A stretch of 64,000 nucleotides of DNA from JADGRB01 sp036267635 (GTDB lineage: Bacteria > Myxococcota_A > Polyangia > Fen-1088), in the NCBI GenBank assembly GCA_036267635.1, contig DATAVR010000099.1:1-64000 (forward strand), read 5' to 3'. The notes under the pieces were generated by a model. That model saw nothing but the letters and a program-made list of their open reading frames with translations, searched no databases and was not told where the DNA came from. The translations under genes and the position numbers were made by a program. Shown here piece by piece: positions 24,542 through 33,338 of the stretch. Each line of letters begins with the position of its first letter. Positions within the stretch are counted from its first letter, which is position 1.

Positions 24542-25678
24542 TTGGCTGACCAGATCGCCCTGAGACGCCCGCGGTTCCCGAGCTCCCTCGTTGCGCTGGC
24601 GCTCGCGCTCGCCGCGACGCAGGCGTTCGCGCGGCCGGCGACGATCCCGGGAAGCGACCTCCACCTCGTCGTCGACGCGCGCGGCGACCTCTGGATCGAG
24701 CGCCACGACCTGCGCGCCCGCGTCCCGATCGAGCTGCCCTACCCCGACTCCCTCCTCAGCGTCGCAGCGAAGGCCACGCCGCCGACGGTGACGATGAAGC
24801 TCGAGATCAACTGCCTCGGTGTCCAGACGGTCGCGCTGACCAGCGCCCGCCTGGAGGCGCTGCTGGAGAGCGCGGCGGCCGAGCCGCTCCTGCGCGCGAA
24901 GCGATGGGGGCCGGCCGCCGGCGGATTCGCGCGCGCGCTCGCGCTCGATCCGACGTTCTCCGCGGCGGCCACCAACCTGGCCGCCGCGCAGGCCGGCGGG
25001 GGCCACGCCGCCGAAGCGACGGCGACGCTGGTGGCGGCGGCCGCGCGCGATCCCGTCTGGGTCGCCTGGCGCATCGCCGCCGACCCGGACCTGGCCGGCG
25101 TCGACCCCCTCCCCGAGATCGCCAAGCTCTACGCGCCGCCGGCCGCCGGCGCGCCGAGCCCGGCGCTCGACGCGCGACACGTCGCCTACTCACCCAGCCG
25201 TCGCCTGTTCGCCTGGCGTCGCGTCCTCGGCAACGAGATGGGCGGCCGGCGCGTCGACGACGAGCTCTGGATCGCCGACGTCGCGAGCGGAGTGGTCCAG
25301 GCGCGCCTCGGCTACGGCCGCGATCGCCGCGGCGCGACCGCCATCGCCCGGACGCTCGCGGCGCTCGGCTTTTCGCAGACGATCGCCATTCATCGCCTCT
25401 CGGAGGACGAGTCGGGCACCTTCGTGGGCGTCCTCCCGGGCGATCACCTCAGGATCTCTGTCGACGGCGCGACCGCGCGGGTGTCACGCGGCGGCCACGT
25501 CATCGGCAAGGCCCGCTTCGTTCAGCCGCCGGGCGCCGACGGCGATTCATGGTTCGATCCCTGGGTGGCGCCGATCGACGGGGCGGTGATCCTCGGCGCA
25601 GGCGTCAGCATCGGAGACGGCTGCGGCGCCTGGAGCTACGATCAGGTTTTGCGGATCCTGATCCCGCCGGCGGACTGA
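24542..25678 (+). CDS. Exported hypothetical protein with TPR-like segment
   Basis: A 378-residue protein that starts with TTG and has signal VALALALAATQAFA. A beta-rich N-terminal part (DLHLVVDARGDLWIERHDL) is followed by one TPR-like pair around RWGPAAGGFARALALDPTFSAAATNLAAAQ and then a C-terminal region with WIADVASGVVQARLGYGRD and GDSWFDPWVAPIDGAVILG. It is predicted periplasmic. No family name fits. Its last 37 bases overlap the convergent DUF2238 gene. Confidence 0.65.
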   Translation: MADQIALRRPRFPSSLVALALALAATQAFARPATIPGSDLHLVVDARGDLWIERHDLRARVPIELPYPDSLLSVAAKATPPTVTMKLEINCLGVQTVALTSARLEALLESAAAEPLLRAKRWGPAAGGFARALALDPTFSAAATNLAAAQAGGGHAAEATATLVAAAARDPVWVAWRIAADPDLAGVDPLPEIAKLYAPPAAGAPSPALDARHVAYSPSRRLFAWRRVLGNEMGGRRVDDELWIADVASGVVQARLGYGRDRRGATAIARTLAALGFSQTIAIHRLSEDESGTFVGVLPGDHLRISVDGATARVSRGGHVIGKARFVQPPGADGDSWFDPWVAPIDGAVILGAGVSIGDGCGAWSYDQVLRILIPPAD

Positions 25679-26319
25679 GCGGCCATGGCCCGATCGTGGG
25701 CGCGCCTCAACACCAGGAGGCCGAGGACGCCGCCGAGGAGATCGAACAACATGTCCCACTGGGTGTCCCAGGGATCGCCCTGCCCGCCCAGGAAGGCCTG
25801 TCCGACGTCAGGCGCGACGAGGTAGGTCGACCACCATTCGATCAGCTCGTAGAAGGCGCCGATGGCCAGGACGACGCCGAGCACGATGAACGTCAGCCAG
25901 CCGCCTCGCCGCAGCGGCGTCACGCGCAGCAGAGTCTCGCGGACGATGATGACGGGGAAGAAGCCGAGGGCGAGGTGACCGACGCGATCGTAGTGATTGC
26001 GCGCGAGGTGGAAGGTGTCGCGCGCCCAGTTGCCGAGCGGCGTGGCGGCGTAGGTGTAATAGCCGCCGTAAACCAGGATCAGCGTATGCAGAAAGACGCA
26101 GACGTAAACGAAGTCGGTGAACCGGAACCGCCGGTAGGTCACCGCCAGCGCGACGTACCCGAGCAACGCGGGCGCCACCTCCAGCAGCCAGTTGAGCCGC
26201 CCGGCGCGGCAGAAGATCATCGTCAGCAGCAGGACCGGCGTCATCGCCGCCAGCAGGCCGAGCGGCACGGCAGCGCTCGGGCGCGGGACGGCGGCCGGGG
26301 AAGCGGGCGTGGCGGTCAT
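25642..26319 (-). CDS. DUF2238 (YjdF-like) membrane protein
   Basis: A 225-residue integral membrane protein with six hydrophobic segments. It carries FVYVCVFLHTLILVYGGYYTYA, NHYDRVGHLALGFFPVI, GAFYELIEWWSTYL and the final GDPWDTQWDMLFDLLGGVLG, all typical of DUF2238/YjdF. The repeated acidic and Trp residues in membrane loops are family hallmarks; function is not known. The 3' end overlaps the exported TPR-like gene by 37 bp (convergent). Confidence 0.85.
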   Translation of the reverse strand: MTATPASPAAVPRPSAAVPLGLLAAMTPVLLLTMIFCRAGRLNWLLEVAPALLGYVALAVTYRRFRFTDFVYVCVFLHTLILVYGGYYTYAATPLGNWARDTFHLARNHYDRVGHLALGFFPVIIVRETLLRVTPLRRGGWLTFIVLGVVLAIGAFYELIEWWSTYLVAPDVGQAFLGGQGDPWDTQWDMLFDLLGGVLGLLVLRRAHDRAMAAQSAGGIRIRKT

Positions 26320-26425
26320 GCCGCTACGATAACAACCCGCCCGGGTCTTCGAGCGTTGTGAGCCATTTCTCTCGCCATCTACCCGAACGCGCGTGGTACA
26401 AAATCGAGCGGTGGCGGGACCGCGG

Positions 26426-26908
26426 ATGCGCTGGTTGGTGGGCCTGGCGACGGCAGCGCTCGCGTCTCTCTCCGCGTCCTGTCACCCGGGTCTGTCCGGA
26501 GGTGGCTACCCGCTTTATCCGAAGGTGGGCGGGGGCCCAGGGCGCGACAAGGTCTCCTTCTTGCGCGGTCAGATCGCCTACGTCGACGGAAACGGCGTCC
26601 GGGACAAGGGGACGGCGTTCGAGCTTCTCCCCGGCTGCCACGTGGTGCAGCTCGCACGCAGTGTCGGCGACAGCGCGGGGGACGGCGCCTGGTCCGCGCA
26701 CCTTCGCCGATTCGTCTTCGCCTTCGAGATGAAGCCGGCGCACACGTACACGGTCGACGTCCGCTTCGAGGGATCGAGCAGCATGTACGGCCGCGTCTTC
26801 GTCGTCGCCCAAGAGCACGCTCCGGACGGCTCGGCCATCCGCGTGCCGGTCGCCCGAGGGTCCGACGTCGACGATTGCAGGAACTGGGCGAAGTCTCAGG
26901 GGCTGTGA
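26426..26908 (+). CDS. Small lipoprotein
   Basis: A 160-residue protein with signal MRWLVGLATAALASLSASCH (lipobox-like Cys near 19). The mature domain has DKVSFLRGQIAYVDGNGV, FELLPGCHVVQLARSVGD and FVFAFEMKPAHTYTVDVRF, a single beta-sandwich-like sequence with two more Cys. GxxVxLxPGxHxVxL recalls PEGA-like or carboxypeptidase-regulatory-like modules. The start at 26426 gives the cleanest signal; an upstream in-frame GTG (26393) is possible. Confidence 0.65.
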   Translation: MRWLVGLATAALASLSASCHPGLSGGGYPLYPKVGGGPGRDKVSFLRGQIAYVDGNGVRDKGTAFELLPGCHVVQLARSVGDSAGDGAWSAHLRRFVFAFEMKPAHTYTVDVRFEGSSSMYGRVFVVAQEHAPDGSAIRVPVARGSDVDDCRNWAKSQGL

Positions 26909-26934
26909 GCCGGCCGCGAGCCGAGCCCCGCCAC

Positions 26935-27129
26935 TCAGTGCTCGCCGTCCGCGGCCTCTATCTTCCGGACGACCATGGCGATGGTGGGCGCCTCGACGCG
27001 GGCCTGCTTCATGAGCGCGGTGGCCCGCTCGACGTCGTCGGAGTCGATGGCGTCGAAGAAGTCCTCGACTCGGCCGATCGCGGCCAATTGCTCCAGCACC
27101 AGCGTCCCTTCGAAGTCGCTTTCATCCAT
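26935..27129 (-). CDS. Small acidic hypothetical protein
   Basis: A 64-residue helical protein (MDESDFEGTLVLEQLAAIGR, EDFFDAIDSDDVERATALM) with GGAGGT 5 nt before ATG 27129. It has many acidic residues and no Cys or membrane segment. The helix-turn pattern VEDFFDAIDSDDVERATALMKQA resembles one TPR/HEAT-like or helical-hairpin unit. No family recognised. It lies 382 bp upstream of the SDR coding region's end and is independent of it. Confidence 0.6.
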   Translation of the reverse strand: MDESDFEGTLVLEQLAAIGRVEDFFDAIDSDDVERATALMKQARVEAPTIAMVVRKIEAADGEH

Positions 27130-27228
27130 CACCGACCTCCGGACGCAGCATCAGTCCGTTCCCCAGCAGCGCCATGCGGCCGACTGTAGTCCACCCCAGG
27201 GCCGGCGCGACCGTCGAAGCTGACCGTT

Positions 27229-27546
27229 CTAGTGGACCGCCGCGAGCTCCTCAGCGAGCGGCGTCGCAATCTCACGCAGCTCGCCGAGCGACACACGCAA
27301 GATGATCGCGTCCCCTGCGGCGTGGATCTGTCCCGTGGCGACGTCGATCGTGCGCGGGCGCCAGAATGCCTGCCAGAACGACCACGGCAGCTCGAGAGCC
27401 TCCGCCGCCTGGCGCGCCACCGTTATTCGCAGCGTATCGACCAGCCAGGTCTCCATGTCGACCAGCGCCGCCTGCACTCGGCCGACCAAGCGCCCGTTGG
27501 CGTCGAACACCCTCTTCCCCCGAAGCTCGTCCAGTTTGACGTGCAT
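27229..27546 (-). CDS. PRC-barrel domain protein
   Basis: A 105-residue protein. The first 45 residues, VKLDELRGKRVFDANGRLVG and VDMETWLVDTLRITV, match the PRC-barrel (G-x-x-V-x-D-x-x-G-x-x-x-G). The remaining part, including PWSFWQAFWRPRTIDVAT and ILRVSLGELREI, completes the barrel and a C-terminal helix. PRC-barrel proteins bind ribosomal or chromatin partners or work in stress responses. Related domains occur here at 9512-9691 and 11976-12569. It follows the SDR gene on the same strand after 83 bp. Confidence 0.7.
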   Translation of the reverse strand: MHVKLDELRGKRVFDANGRLVGRVQAALVDMETWLVDTLRITVARQAAEALELPWSFWQAFWRPRTIDVATGQIHAAGDAIILRVSLGELREIATPLAEELAAVH

Positions 27547-27629
27547 CCTCGCCCCCTTCACGCTCGAGCCCTCTTCCGAGAACCTAAGGCTCTCACCTGA
27601 CACTCGCAATGCGCCGAGCGTCGGCCAGT

Positions 27630-28406
27630 TCAGAACGCCCGCGATTGCCCGCCGTCGACCGCGACGCAGGCCCCCGTAATCCAACCTGCCCGCGGCGAGC
27701 AGAGGAACGTGACCACGTCCGCGATCTCCTCCGGCCGCCCGAAGCGGCCGTACGGGATCTCGCGTTTGACAAAGGCGGCGATCCCCTCGGGGTCGGCCTT
27801 CTGGCGACGGTCCCAGCCGCCGCCCGGAAACAACACCGAGCCGGGCGCCACGCTGACCACGCGGATGTTGTCCTTGGCGAGATCGCGCGCCATCGCCTTG
27901 CCGAGGCTGATCTCGGCGGCCTTGGCGGCGTTGTAGCTGGGGCCCCCGCCCGACTCGCGGCCGTAGACCGAGGCGATGAGGATGATGACGCCGCCGCCGC
28001 GCGCCGTGAGGTGCGGGAGCGCCGCGCGCGACACGCGCAGCGCCGGGAACAGATTGCGGTCGAGGACCGCCTGCAGGTCGGCGTCGTCGGTGGAGGCGAA
28101 GTCGCGCGCCCCCGAGCCGCCGACGTTGTTGACCACCAGATCGATCCCGCCGTAGGCGGCCAGCGCCGCGTCGACCAGCGCGGCCACGCCGGCGGGCGTC
28201 GTCACATCGGCCGTCACGCCAACCGCCGCCGTCTCGCCGCCGCCGCGCGCCCGCGCCTCGCGCACCGCCCGGTCGAGATCGCCCACGTTGCGCGCGCACA
28301 TCACCACCCGCGTCCCCTCGGCCGCGAGGCCGAGCGCAATCGCCCGTCCGATGCCGCGGCTGGCGCCAGTGACCAGCGCGACCTTCCCTGCAAGCCCGAG
28401 ATCCAT
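27630..28406 (-). CDS. SDR-family oxidoreductase
   Basis: A 258-residue classical short-chain dehydrogenase. The NAD(P) motif TGASRGIGRA lies at 13-22, NNVGG (NNAG variant) near 92, the catalytic Ser in IASVYGRESG and Tyr-x-x-x-Lys in YNAAKAAE, then VAPGSVLFPGG and the C-terminal GACVAVDGGQS. It reduces or oxidises a carbonyl/alcohol of unknown structure; many relatives are annotated as 3-oxoacyl-ACP reductases. The start at 28406 gives the standard N-terminus MDLGLAGKVALVTG. Confidence 0.9.
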   Translation of the reverse strand: MDLGLAGKVALVTGASRGIGRAIALGLAAEGTRVVMCARNVGDLDRAVREARARGGGETAAVGVTADVTTPAGVAALVDAALAAYGGIDLVVNNVGGSGARDFASTDDADLQAVLDRNLFPALRVSRAALPHLTARGGGVIILIASVYGRESGGGPSYNAAKAAEISLGKAMARDLAKDNIRVVSVAPGSVLFPGGGWDRRQKADPEGIAAFVKREIPYGRFGRPEEIADVVTFLCSPRAGWITGACVAVDGGQSRAF

Positions 28407-28515
28407 GCCCGGGTTATAGCGCCGCGCCGCTCGGGCGGCCGGGTCGATCGCGGCCGGTAGCGCGCGGCCGGGCACGGCGCGAGCCGCGGGCGGTGGCTGC
28501 GGACACCCGGTATGC

Positions 28516-30021
28516 ATGGACCGCCCTCGTCTCGCGGCCGTGACCGCCTTCGTCCTCTTTGCCGGCGCCTGCGCCGGGGTCCGGCAGAATCCGGGCGGGA
28601 CCACCGCCACCGGTGGCTCTTCGTCGGACAGCGGGGGCAGCGGCGGCACGGCGACGACCGGCACCGGCGGCACGGCGACGACGACCGGCACCGGCGGCGG
28701 CCCCGGCACCGGACTCTGCTCGGCGAACCTCGAGTGCCAGCAGACCTCGTGCATGATCGGCACCTGCTCCGTCCCCGCCTGCAGCGAGCTCGAGGGGCCG
28801 AAGACGACGCTCAGCGGGACCATCTACGATCCCGCCGGGAAGATCCCGCTCTACAACGTCGCCGTCTACGTCCCGAACCAGGCGCTCGACCCCATCTCCG
28901 AAGGCGTGTCGTGCGACAAGTGCGACGGGACCGCCTCGGGGCAGCCGATCGCCTCGGCGCTGACCGACGCCACCGGGCACTTCACCATGGACAACCCGCC
29001 CGTCGGACAGAACATCCCGATGGTGATCCAGGTCGGCAAATGGCGGCGGCAGGTGATCATCCCCGAGATCGATCGCTGCAAGGACAACGTCATCACCGAC
29101 GTCGACCTCGAGCGTCTGCCGCGCAACCAGTCCGAGGGGCACCTGCCGCTCATCGCGCTCACCACCGGGCACTCCGACGCCCTCGAGTGTCTGCTGCGCA
29201 AGATAGGGATCTCCGACTCCGAGTTCACGCCCGATTCGGGGACCGGCCGCGTGCACATGTATTACGGCGGCGACCTGTCGGGGCCGACCGGCGACGGCGC
29301 CGGCGCCAACGCGCTCTCCTCCGGCCCCGCGTTCGCCAGCGCCGCCACCGTCTGGAGCAGCCCGGCCAAGCTGGCCAACTACGACATCATGGTGCTGTCG
29401 TGCGAGGGCTCCCAGTTCACCGACGCCAAGAAGCCCTACCTGGCCAACATCAAGGCGTACGCCGACATGGGCGGGCGCATCTTCACCGACCACCTGCACT
29501 TCTACTGGATCAACCACAACGCCGACTCGTGGCAGGACACCGCCGACTGGATCGGCGTCGGCGATGACCTCGGCGACGTGACCGCGCTCGTCGACCAGAC
29601 GTTCAACAAGGGGATGACCTTCGCCTCGTGGCTGACCACCGTCGGCGCCTCGACGACGCCCGGCCAGATCCCGATCGTGATGGCCCAGCACTCGGTCAGC
29701 GCCGACATGCCGCCCGTCAGCCAGCAGTGGATCTACACCGACAGCCCGACCGCGTCGGTGCAGTACCTCGACTTCAACACCCCGGTCGAGACCCCCGCCA
29801 ACCAGTGCGGCCGCGTGGTCTTCACCGACATCCACGTCAGCGCCGCCTCCGGCGACAGCTCGCACCCCGAGACGCCCTTCCCCGGTGGCTGCACGTCGAC
29901 CACCCTGTCGCCGCAAGAGAAGGCCCTGGAGTTCATCTTCTTCGACCTGTCGTCCTGCGTGCAGAACGACTTCGACATGCCGGTGCCGATCAAGATCGGC
30001 TACCAGCGCGCGGCCCGCTGA
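28516..30021 (+). CDS. Large myxobacterial-type lipoprotein with carboxypeptidase-regulatory-like domain
   Basis: A 501-residue lipoprotein. The signal LAAVTAFVLFAGACAG has a lipobox Cys and is followed by a Thr/Gly linker to about 70. LSGTIYDPAGKIPLYNVAVY, then LTDATGHFTMDNPPVGQNIP, is a carboxypeptidase-regulatory-like beta sandwich. The C-terminal 330 residues begin HLPLIALTTGHSDALECLLR and include GGRIFTDHLHFYWINHN and VVFTDIHVS, a glutamine-amidotransferase-like or ThuA-like layout without a clear catalytic triad. This architecture is frequent in Polyangiales. It is anchored in the envelope; its task is unknown. Confidence 0.7.
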   Translation: MDRPRLAAVTAFVLFAGACAGVRQNPGGTTATGGSSSDSGGSGGTATTGTGGTATTTGTGGGPGTGLCSANLECQQTSCMIGTCSVPACSELEGPKTTLSGTIYDPAGKIPLYNVAVYVPNQALDPISEGVSCDKCDGTASGQPIASALTDATGHFTMDNPPVGQNIPMVIQVGKWRRQVIIPEIDRCKDNVITDVDLERLPRNQSEGHLPLIALTTGHSDALECLLRKIGISDSEFTPDSGTGRVHMYYGGDLSGPTGDGAGANALSSGPAFASAATVWSSPAKLANYDIMVLSCEGSQFTDAKKPYLANIKAYADMGGRIFTDHLHFYWINHNADSWQDTADWIGVGDDLGDVTALVDQTFNKGMTFASWLTTVGASTTPGQIPIVMAQHSVSADMPPVSQQWIYTDSPTASVQYLDFNTPVETPANQCGRVVFTDIHVSAASGDSSHPETPFPGGCTSTTLSPQEKALEFIFFDLSSCVQNDFDMPVPIKIGYQRAAR

Positions 30022-30079
30022 GTCTCACCCTCGAGGCCGGGCCGATACGGGCGCCCAGTCAGCGGCCGCGGAGGCGGCG

Positions 30080-30319
30080 CTACTTCCCCGTCCCCGTCGG
30101 CGGCGGAGCGCCCGGGCTGGCCGTCTGGGTCATCGCCGGCACGGGCGGCTCGCTCCCGGTCAGGTGGACGTCGCTCGGGACGATCACGCCGCGCTTGGTC
30201 GACCGCGTGTCGGGATGTTGCACGTTCGAGGATTGCTCGTCGGGCGCCGGCGCCCGCACGGTCGCGCACGCGCCGAGCGCGCACCCGATCGCCACCGCCC
30301 ATAGACCCGACCGCGCCAT
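30080..30319 (-). CDS. Small lipoprotein
   Basis: A 79-residue protein with signal LWAVAIGCALGACATVRAPA (lipobox LGAC) and a short Pro/Thr-rich tail ending PPPTGTGK. GGGGCGAGG just before the ATG can serve as ribosome site. There is no domain; it may be a spacer or anchoring lipoprotein. It is 18 bp downstream of the CBS gene (ends 30338) on the same strand, so the two may be cotranscribed. Confidence 0.55.
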   Translation of the reverse strand: MARSGLWAVAIGCALGACATVRAPAPDEQSSNVQHPDTRSTKRGVIVPSDVHLTGSEPPVPAMTQTASPGAPPPTGTGK

Positions 30320-30337
30320 CGCCTCGCCCCGACGTGA

Positions 30338-30907
30338 CTAAGGGAACTCCTTGATGCCGGTGTCGCGGCGGCCGCGCGCGAAGACCGTGTCGCTGGTGTG
30401 CGGCTGGTCCTTCTCGGGCAGACGGGGCGCGATCGGCTCGTCCTGCAGCAGCGGCTGGCCCGGCGCGGCGCCGCCGCGGGGGCCGAGGGCGTCACGCCAG
30501 AGGACGCTCCGCAGCGTGCGGACCGCGTCGCGCATCGGCGCGTTCTCCATGATGTCGGCGATGCTGAGCACGCCGGCCAGCGTGCCGTCCGCGCCGATCA
30601 GCACGACGCGCATCTTGCCCTCCTCGTGCATGAGGTCCTCGACCAGGCGCAGATCGGCGTCGACGAAGCAGGTGAGCGCCGGCGCCGACATGATGTCGCG
30701 CACCGCCGTCCCCTTGGCGTCGAGCCCCTCGGCCATCGCCCGGATCACCAGATCGCGGTCGGTGACCACGCCGACCACTTTGTTTTCGCTGTCGCACACC
30801 GGGAGAAACCCGACCTGCTCCGCCGCCATCGTCGCCGCCGCGCGGTCGACCGAATCCCCTTCGTAGAGCAGCTCCACGTTCCTGCTCATGATGTCGCTGC
30901 ACTTCAT
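30338..30907 (-). CDS. CBS-domain pair protein
   Basis: A 189-residue protein with start ATG 30907 behind AGGAGG; a longer in-frame start is not used. Two CBS domains: MKCSDIMSRNVELLYEGDSV...VVGVVTDRDLVIRA and VRDIMSAPALTCFVDADL...AGVLSIADIMENA. A C-terminal tail of about 50 residues (LPEKDQPHTSDTVFARGRRD) is unstructured. It probably senses adenosine nucleotides and modulates a partner. It is related to the gene at 9873-10286 but not identical. Confidence 0.85.
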   Translation of the reverse strand: MKCSDIMSRNVELLYEGDSVDRAAATMAAEQVGFLPVCDSENKVVGVVTDRDLVIRAMAEGLDAKGTAVRDIMSAPALTCFVDADLRLVEDLMHEEGKMRVVLIGADGTLAGVLSIADIMENAPMRDAVRTLRSVLWRDALGPRGGAAPGQPLLQDEPIAPRLPEKDQPHTSDTVFARGRRDTGIKEFP

Positions 30908-31080
30908 GTCGCGCCTCCTGGCCGGCCGCGGCGGCACCTGCGCTCCTGCCGCGGACATCAGCCAATGACTGATTGACCTCAAGCTATCCACGATCGCGGA
31001 GACCGGAAGCGTTTGATGAGGACGCTCCGGGCGGCGAGCATCAGCGCCGATCCCCCGCCGCCGTGGCATCCTTGCCGCCC

Positions 31081-31785
31081 ATGAACAGCCAGAGCGATCT
31101 CGAGGGGCGGCAGGTGGTGGTGACGGGCGCGGCGGGCGGTCTCGGGCCGGCGGTGGTGGACGCGCTGCTGGCGGCCGGAGCGACCTGTCACCTCCCGCTG
31201 CGCGGCGGCGACCAAGTCCGACCGGACGCCCGTCAGGCCGCCCGGATCGTCGGCGTGGCCGGGGTCGACCTCACCGACGAGGCGGCCGTGCGCGCCTTTT
31301 ATGCCTCGCGGCCGCCGCTCTGGGCCTCGGTTCACCTGGCGGGCGGGTTCCAGGCTGCGCCGATCCTCGACACGACGCTCGGCGATCTGCGCAAGCAGAT
31401 CGAGCAGAACCTGACCACCGCGTTTCTCTGTTGCCGCGAGGCCGCCCGCAACATGCGCGCCGGCGGGCACGGTGGACGGATCGCCAACGTCAGCTCGCGC
31501 GCGGCGGCGGTCCCCGCCGGCGGCGCCATCGCCTACACCGTGGCCAAGGCAGGCGTCGCGGCGCTGACCCAGGCGCTCGCCGACGAGCTGCGCGGCGACG
31601 GCATCCTGGTCAACGCGGTGGTGCCGTCGATCATCGACACGCCGGCGAACCGCGCGGCGATGCCGGCTGGCGAGCACGCGCGCTGGCCGAAGCCGGAGGA
31701 GATCGCCGTGGCGCTCGCCTGGCTGATCTCTCCCGGCAACAGCCTCACCTCCGGCGCGCTCATGCCGGTCTACGGCCGCGCCTGA
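31081..31785 (+). CDS. SDR-family oxidoreductase
   Basis: A 234-residue short-chain dehydrogenase. VVVTGAAGGLGPAVVDAL is the cofactor motif, with HLAGGF replacing NNAG, then VSSRAAAVPAGGAIAYTVAK (Ser and Tyr-x-x-x-Lys) and VVPSIIDTPANR. It is shorter than usual at the N-terminal half and the NADP-binding region but complete. The catalytic residues are kept. It ends one base before the converging ahcY stop region. Substrate unknown. Confidence 0.85.
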   Translation: MNSQSDLEGRQVVVTGAAGGLGPAVVDALLAAGATCHLPLRGGDQVRPDARQAARIVGVAGVDLTDEAAVRAFYASRPPLWASVHLAGGFQAAPILDTTLGDLRKQIEQNLTTAFLCCREAARNMRAGGHGGRIANVSSRAAAVPAGGAIAYTVAKAGVAALTQALADELRGDGILVNAVVPSIIDTPANRAAMPAGEHARWPKPEEIAVALAWLISPGNSLTSGALMPVYGRA

Positions 31786-31786
31786 C

Positions 31787-33256
31787 CTAGTAGCGGTAGT
31801 GATCGGCCTTGTAGGGGCCTTCCTTGGGGATGCCGAGGTAGCTCGCCTGGCGCTCGGTGAGCACCTCGAGCTCGACGCCGAGCTTGGCCAGGTGCAGGCG
31901 CGCGACCTTCTCGTCGAGCTTCTTCGGCAGCACGTAGACGCGCCCCGGCTCGTAGCCGGCGATGCCACTCAGCGTCGGCTTGCCTTGCGAGGCCAGCCAA
32001 AGATCGATCTGCGCGATGGTCTGGTTGGTGAACGAGTTGCTCATCACGAAGCTCGGGTGGCCGGTGGCGCAGCCGAGGTTCACCAGGCGCCCTTCGGCCA
32101 GCACGATGAGCGACTTGCCGTCCGGCCAGATCACCTCGTGCACCTGGGGCTTCACCTCCACCCACTTGTGCTTCTTGATTTTTGCGATCTCGATCTCCGA
32201 ATCGAAGTGGCCGATGTTGCAGACGATCGCCCGGTGCTTCATGGCGTTCATGTGCTCTTCGGTGATCACGAACTCGTTGCCGGTGGTGGTGACGAAGATG
32301 TCCCCGCGCGGCGCGGCCTTGGCCATGGTGGTGACCTCGTAGCCCTCCATCGCCGCCTGCAGCGCGCAGATGGGGTCGATCTCGGTGATGAGCACGCGGG
32401 CGCCCTGCCCCTTCATCGCCTGGGCGCAGCCCTTGCCGACGTCGCCGTAACCGGCGATGACCACCACCTTGCCCGAGAGCATGACGTCCGTCGCGCGCAT
32501 GATGCCGTCCGGCAGCGAGTGACGGCAGCCGTAGAGGTTGTCGAACTTGGACTTGGTGACCGAGTCGTTGACGTTGATTCAGGGGAACAGCAGCTCGCCC
32601 TTCTGCGCCATCTGATAGAGGCGATGAACGCCGGTGGTCGTCTCTTCCGAGACACCCTTGATGTTCTTGGCGGCCTGGGCAAAGAAGCCGGGCCGCTCTT
32701 TGAGCGCGCGCTTGACCAGCGCGTAGAGGACGCGCCCCTCTTCGTGGCCCGGATCCTTGTCCAGGAACGAGGCGTCCTTCTCGGCCTTCACGCCAAGGTG
32801 AACCAAGAGCGTCAGATCGCCGCCGTCGTCGAGGATGAGGTTGGGGGTGCCGCCGTCGGACCACTGCAGCACCCGCCAGGAGTAGTCCCAGTACTCTTCC
32901 AGGTTCTCGCCCTTGACGGCGAACACCGGCACGCCCCGGTCGGCGATGGCGGAGGCGGCGTGATCCTGCGTGCTGAAGATGTTGCACGAGCACCAGCGGA
33001 TCTCGGCGCCCAGCGCCTCGAGCGTCTCGATCAAGACCGCCGTCTGGATGGTCATGTGCAGCGAGCCGGCGATGCGCGCCCCCTTGAGCGGCTGGCTCTT
33101 GGCGAACTCCGCGCGGGTCGCCATGAGGCCCGGCATCTCCGTTTCCGCGAGATCGATCTCCTTGCGTCCGAACCCGGCGAGCGAGAGGTCCCGCACCACG
33201 TAATCGGGTTTGCCGTTCACGACGGGGGCCTTTTTGAAAATGCTGATCTCGGGCAT
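31787..33256 (-). CDS. ahcY: S-adenosylhomocysteinase with an in-frame TGA (codon 226)
   Basis: The gene reads as a complete 489-residue S-adenosylhomocysteinase in one frame, from MPEISIFKKAPVVNGKP to YKADHYRY. Normal landmarks are SLHMT (His67), DDGGD (143-147), SEETTTGVHRL (about 203-213), NVNDSVTKSKFDNLYGC (228-244) and VVVIAGYGDVGKGCAQ. A single TGA at 32581-32579 interrupts it between ELLFP and INVND. The codon aligns with human Ala177; a Cys codon there would differ by one base. The next Met (32500) lies after the essential NVNDSVTKSKFDN segment, so restart would give no active enzyme. Options: nonsense mutation, base-call error, or recoding such as selenocysteine. The enzyme clears S-adenosylhomocysteine in the methylation cycle. 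Confidence 0.85.
32540..32572 (-). other. Possible stem-loop just downstream of the ahcY TGA
   Basis: Starting 6 nt after the TGA, the transcript can pair GUC/GAC and AAC/GUU (with bulges) below a GACU/AGUC stem, leaving CGGUCACCA as apical loop with G in its second place. This is loosely compatible with a bacterial SECIS element. The caveat is strong: the codons are the preferred GC-rich codons for the conserved residues VNDSVTKSKFD, so the same fold would appear in any similar ahcY gene. Confidence 0.2.
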
Positions 33257-33314
33257 GGCTTGTTCTCCTCGAAGGGCTCGCGAAGCTTTGGGATTTCCGG
33301 GTGGGCGCGCTCCC

Positions 33315-33338
33315 ATCCTTGTATCTAGATTTAAGGAT
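33315..33338. promoter_or_regulatory. AT-rich dyad between ahcY and the OmpA gene
   Basis: ATCCTT (33315-33320) and AAGGAT (33333-33338) form an inverted repeat around the palindrome ATCTAGAT (33323-33330). It stands 59 bp upstream of the ahcY start in the 205-bp divergent region, and it is AT-rich in a GC-rich setting. An operator is likely. An ArsR-type SahR site is an idea only. Confidence 0.45.

Noticed and set aside
31787..32500. Separate short gene starting at the Met after the ahcY TGA
   Set aside because: The product would lack the NVNDSVTKSKFDN segment and the whole substrate domain; no ribosome site stands before 32500.
33257..33314. SAH riboswitch in the ahcY leader
   Set aside because: No match to the conserved core that I remember, and the leader is short; the dyad upstream is more convincing.
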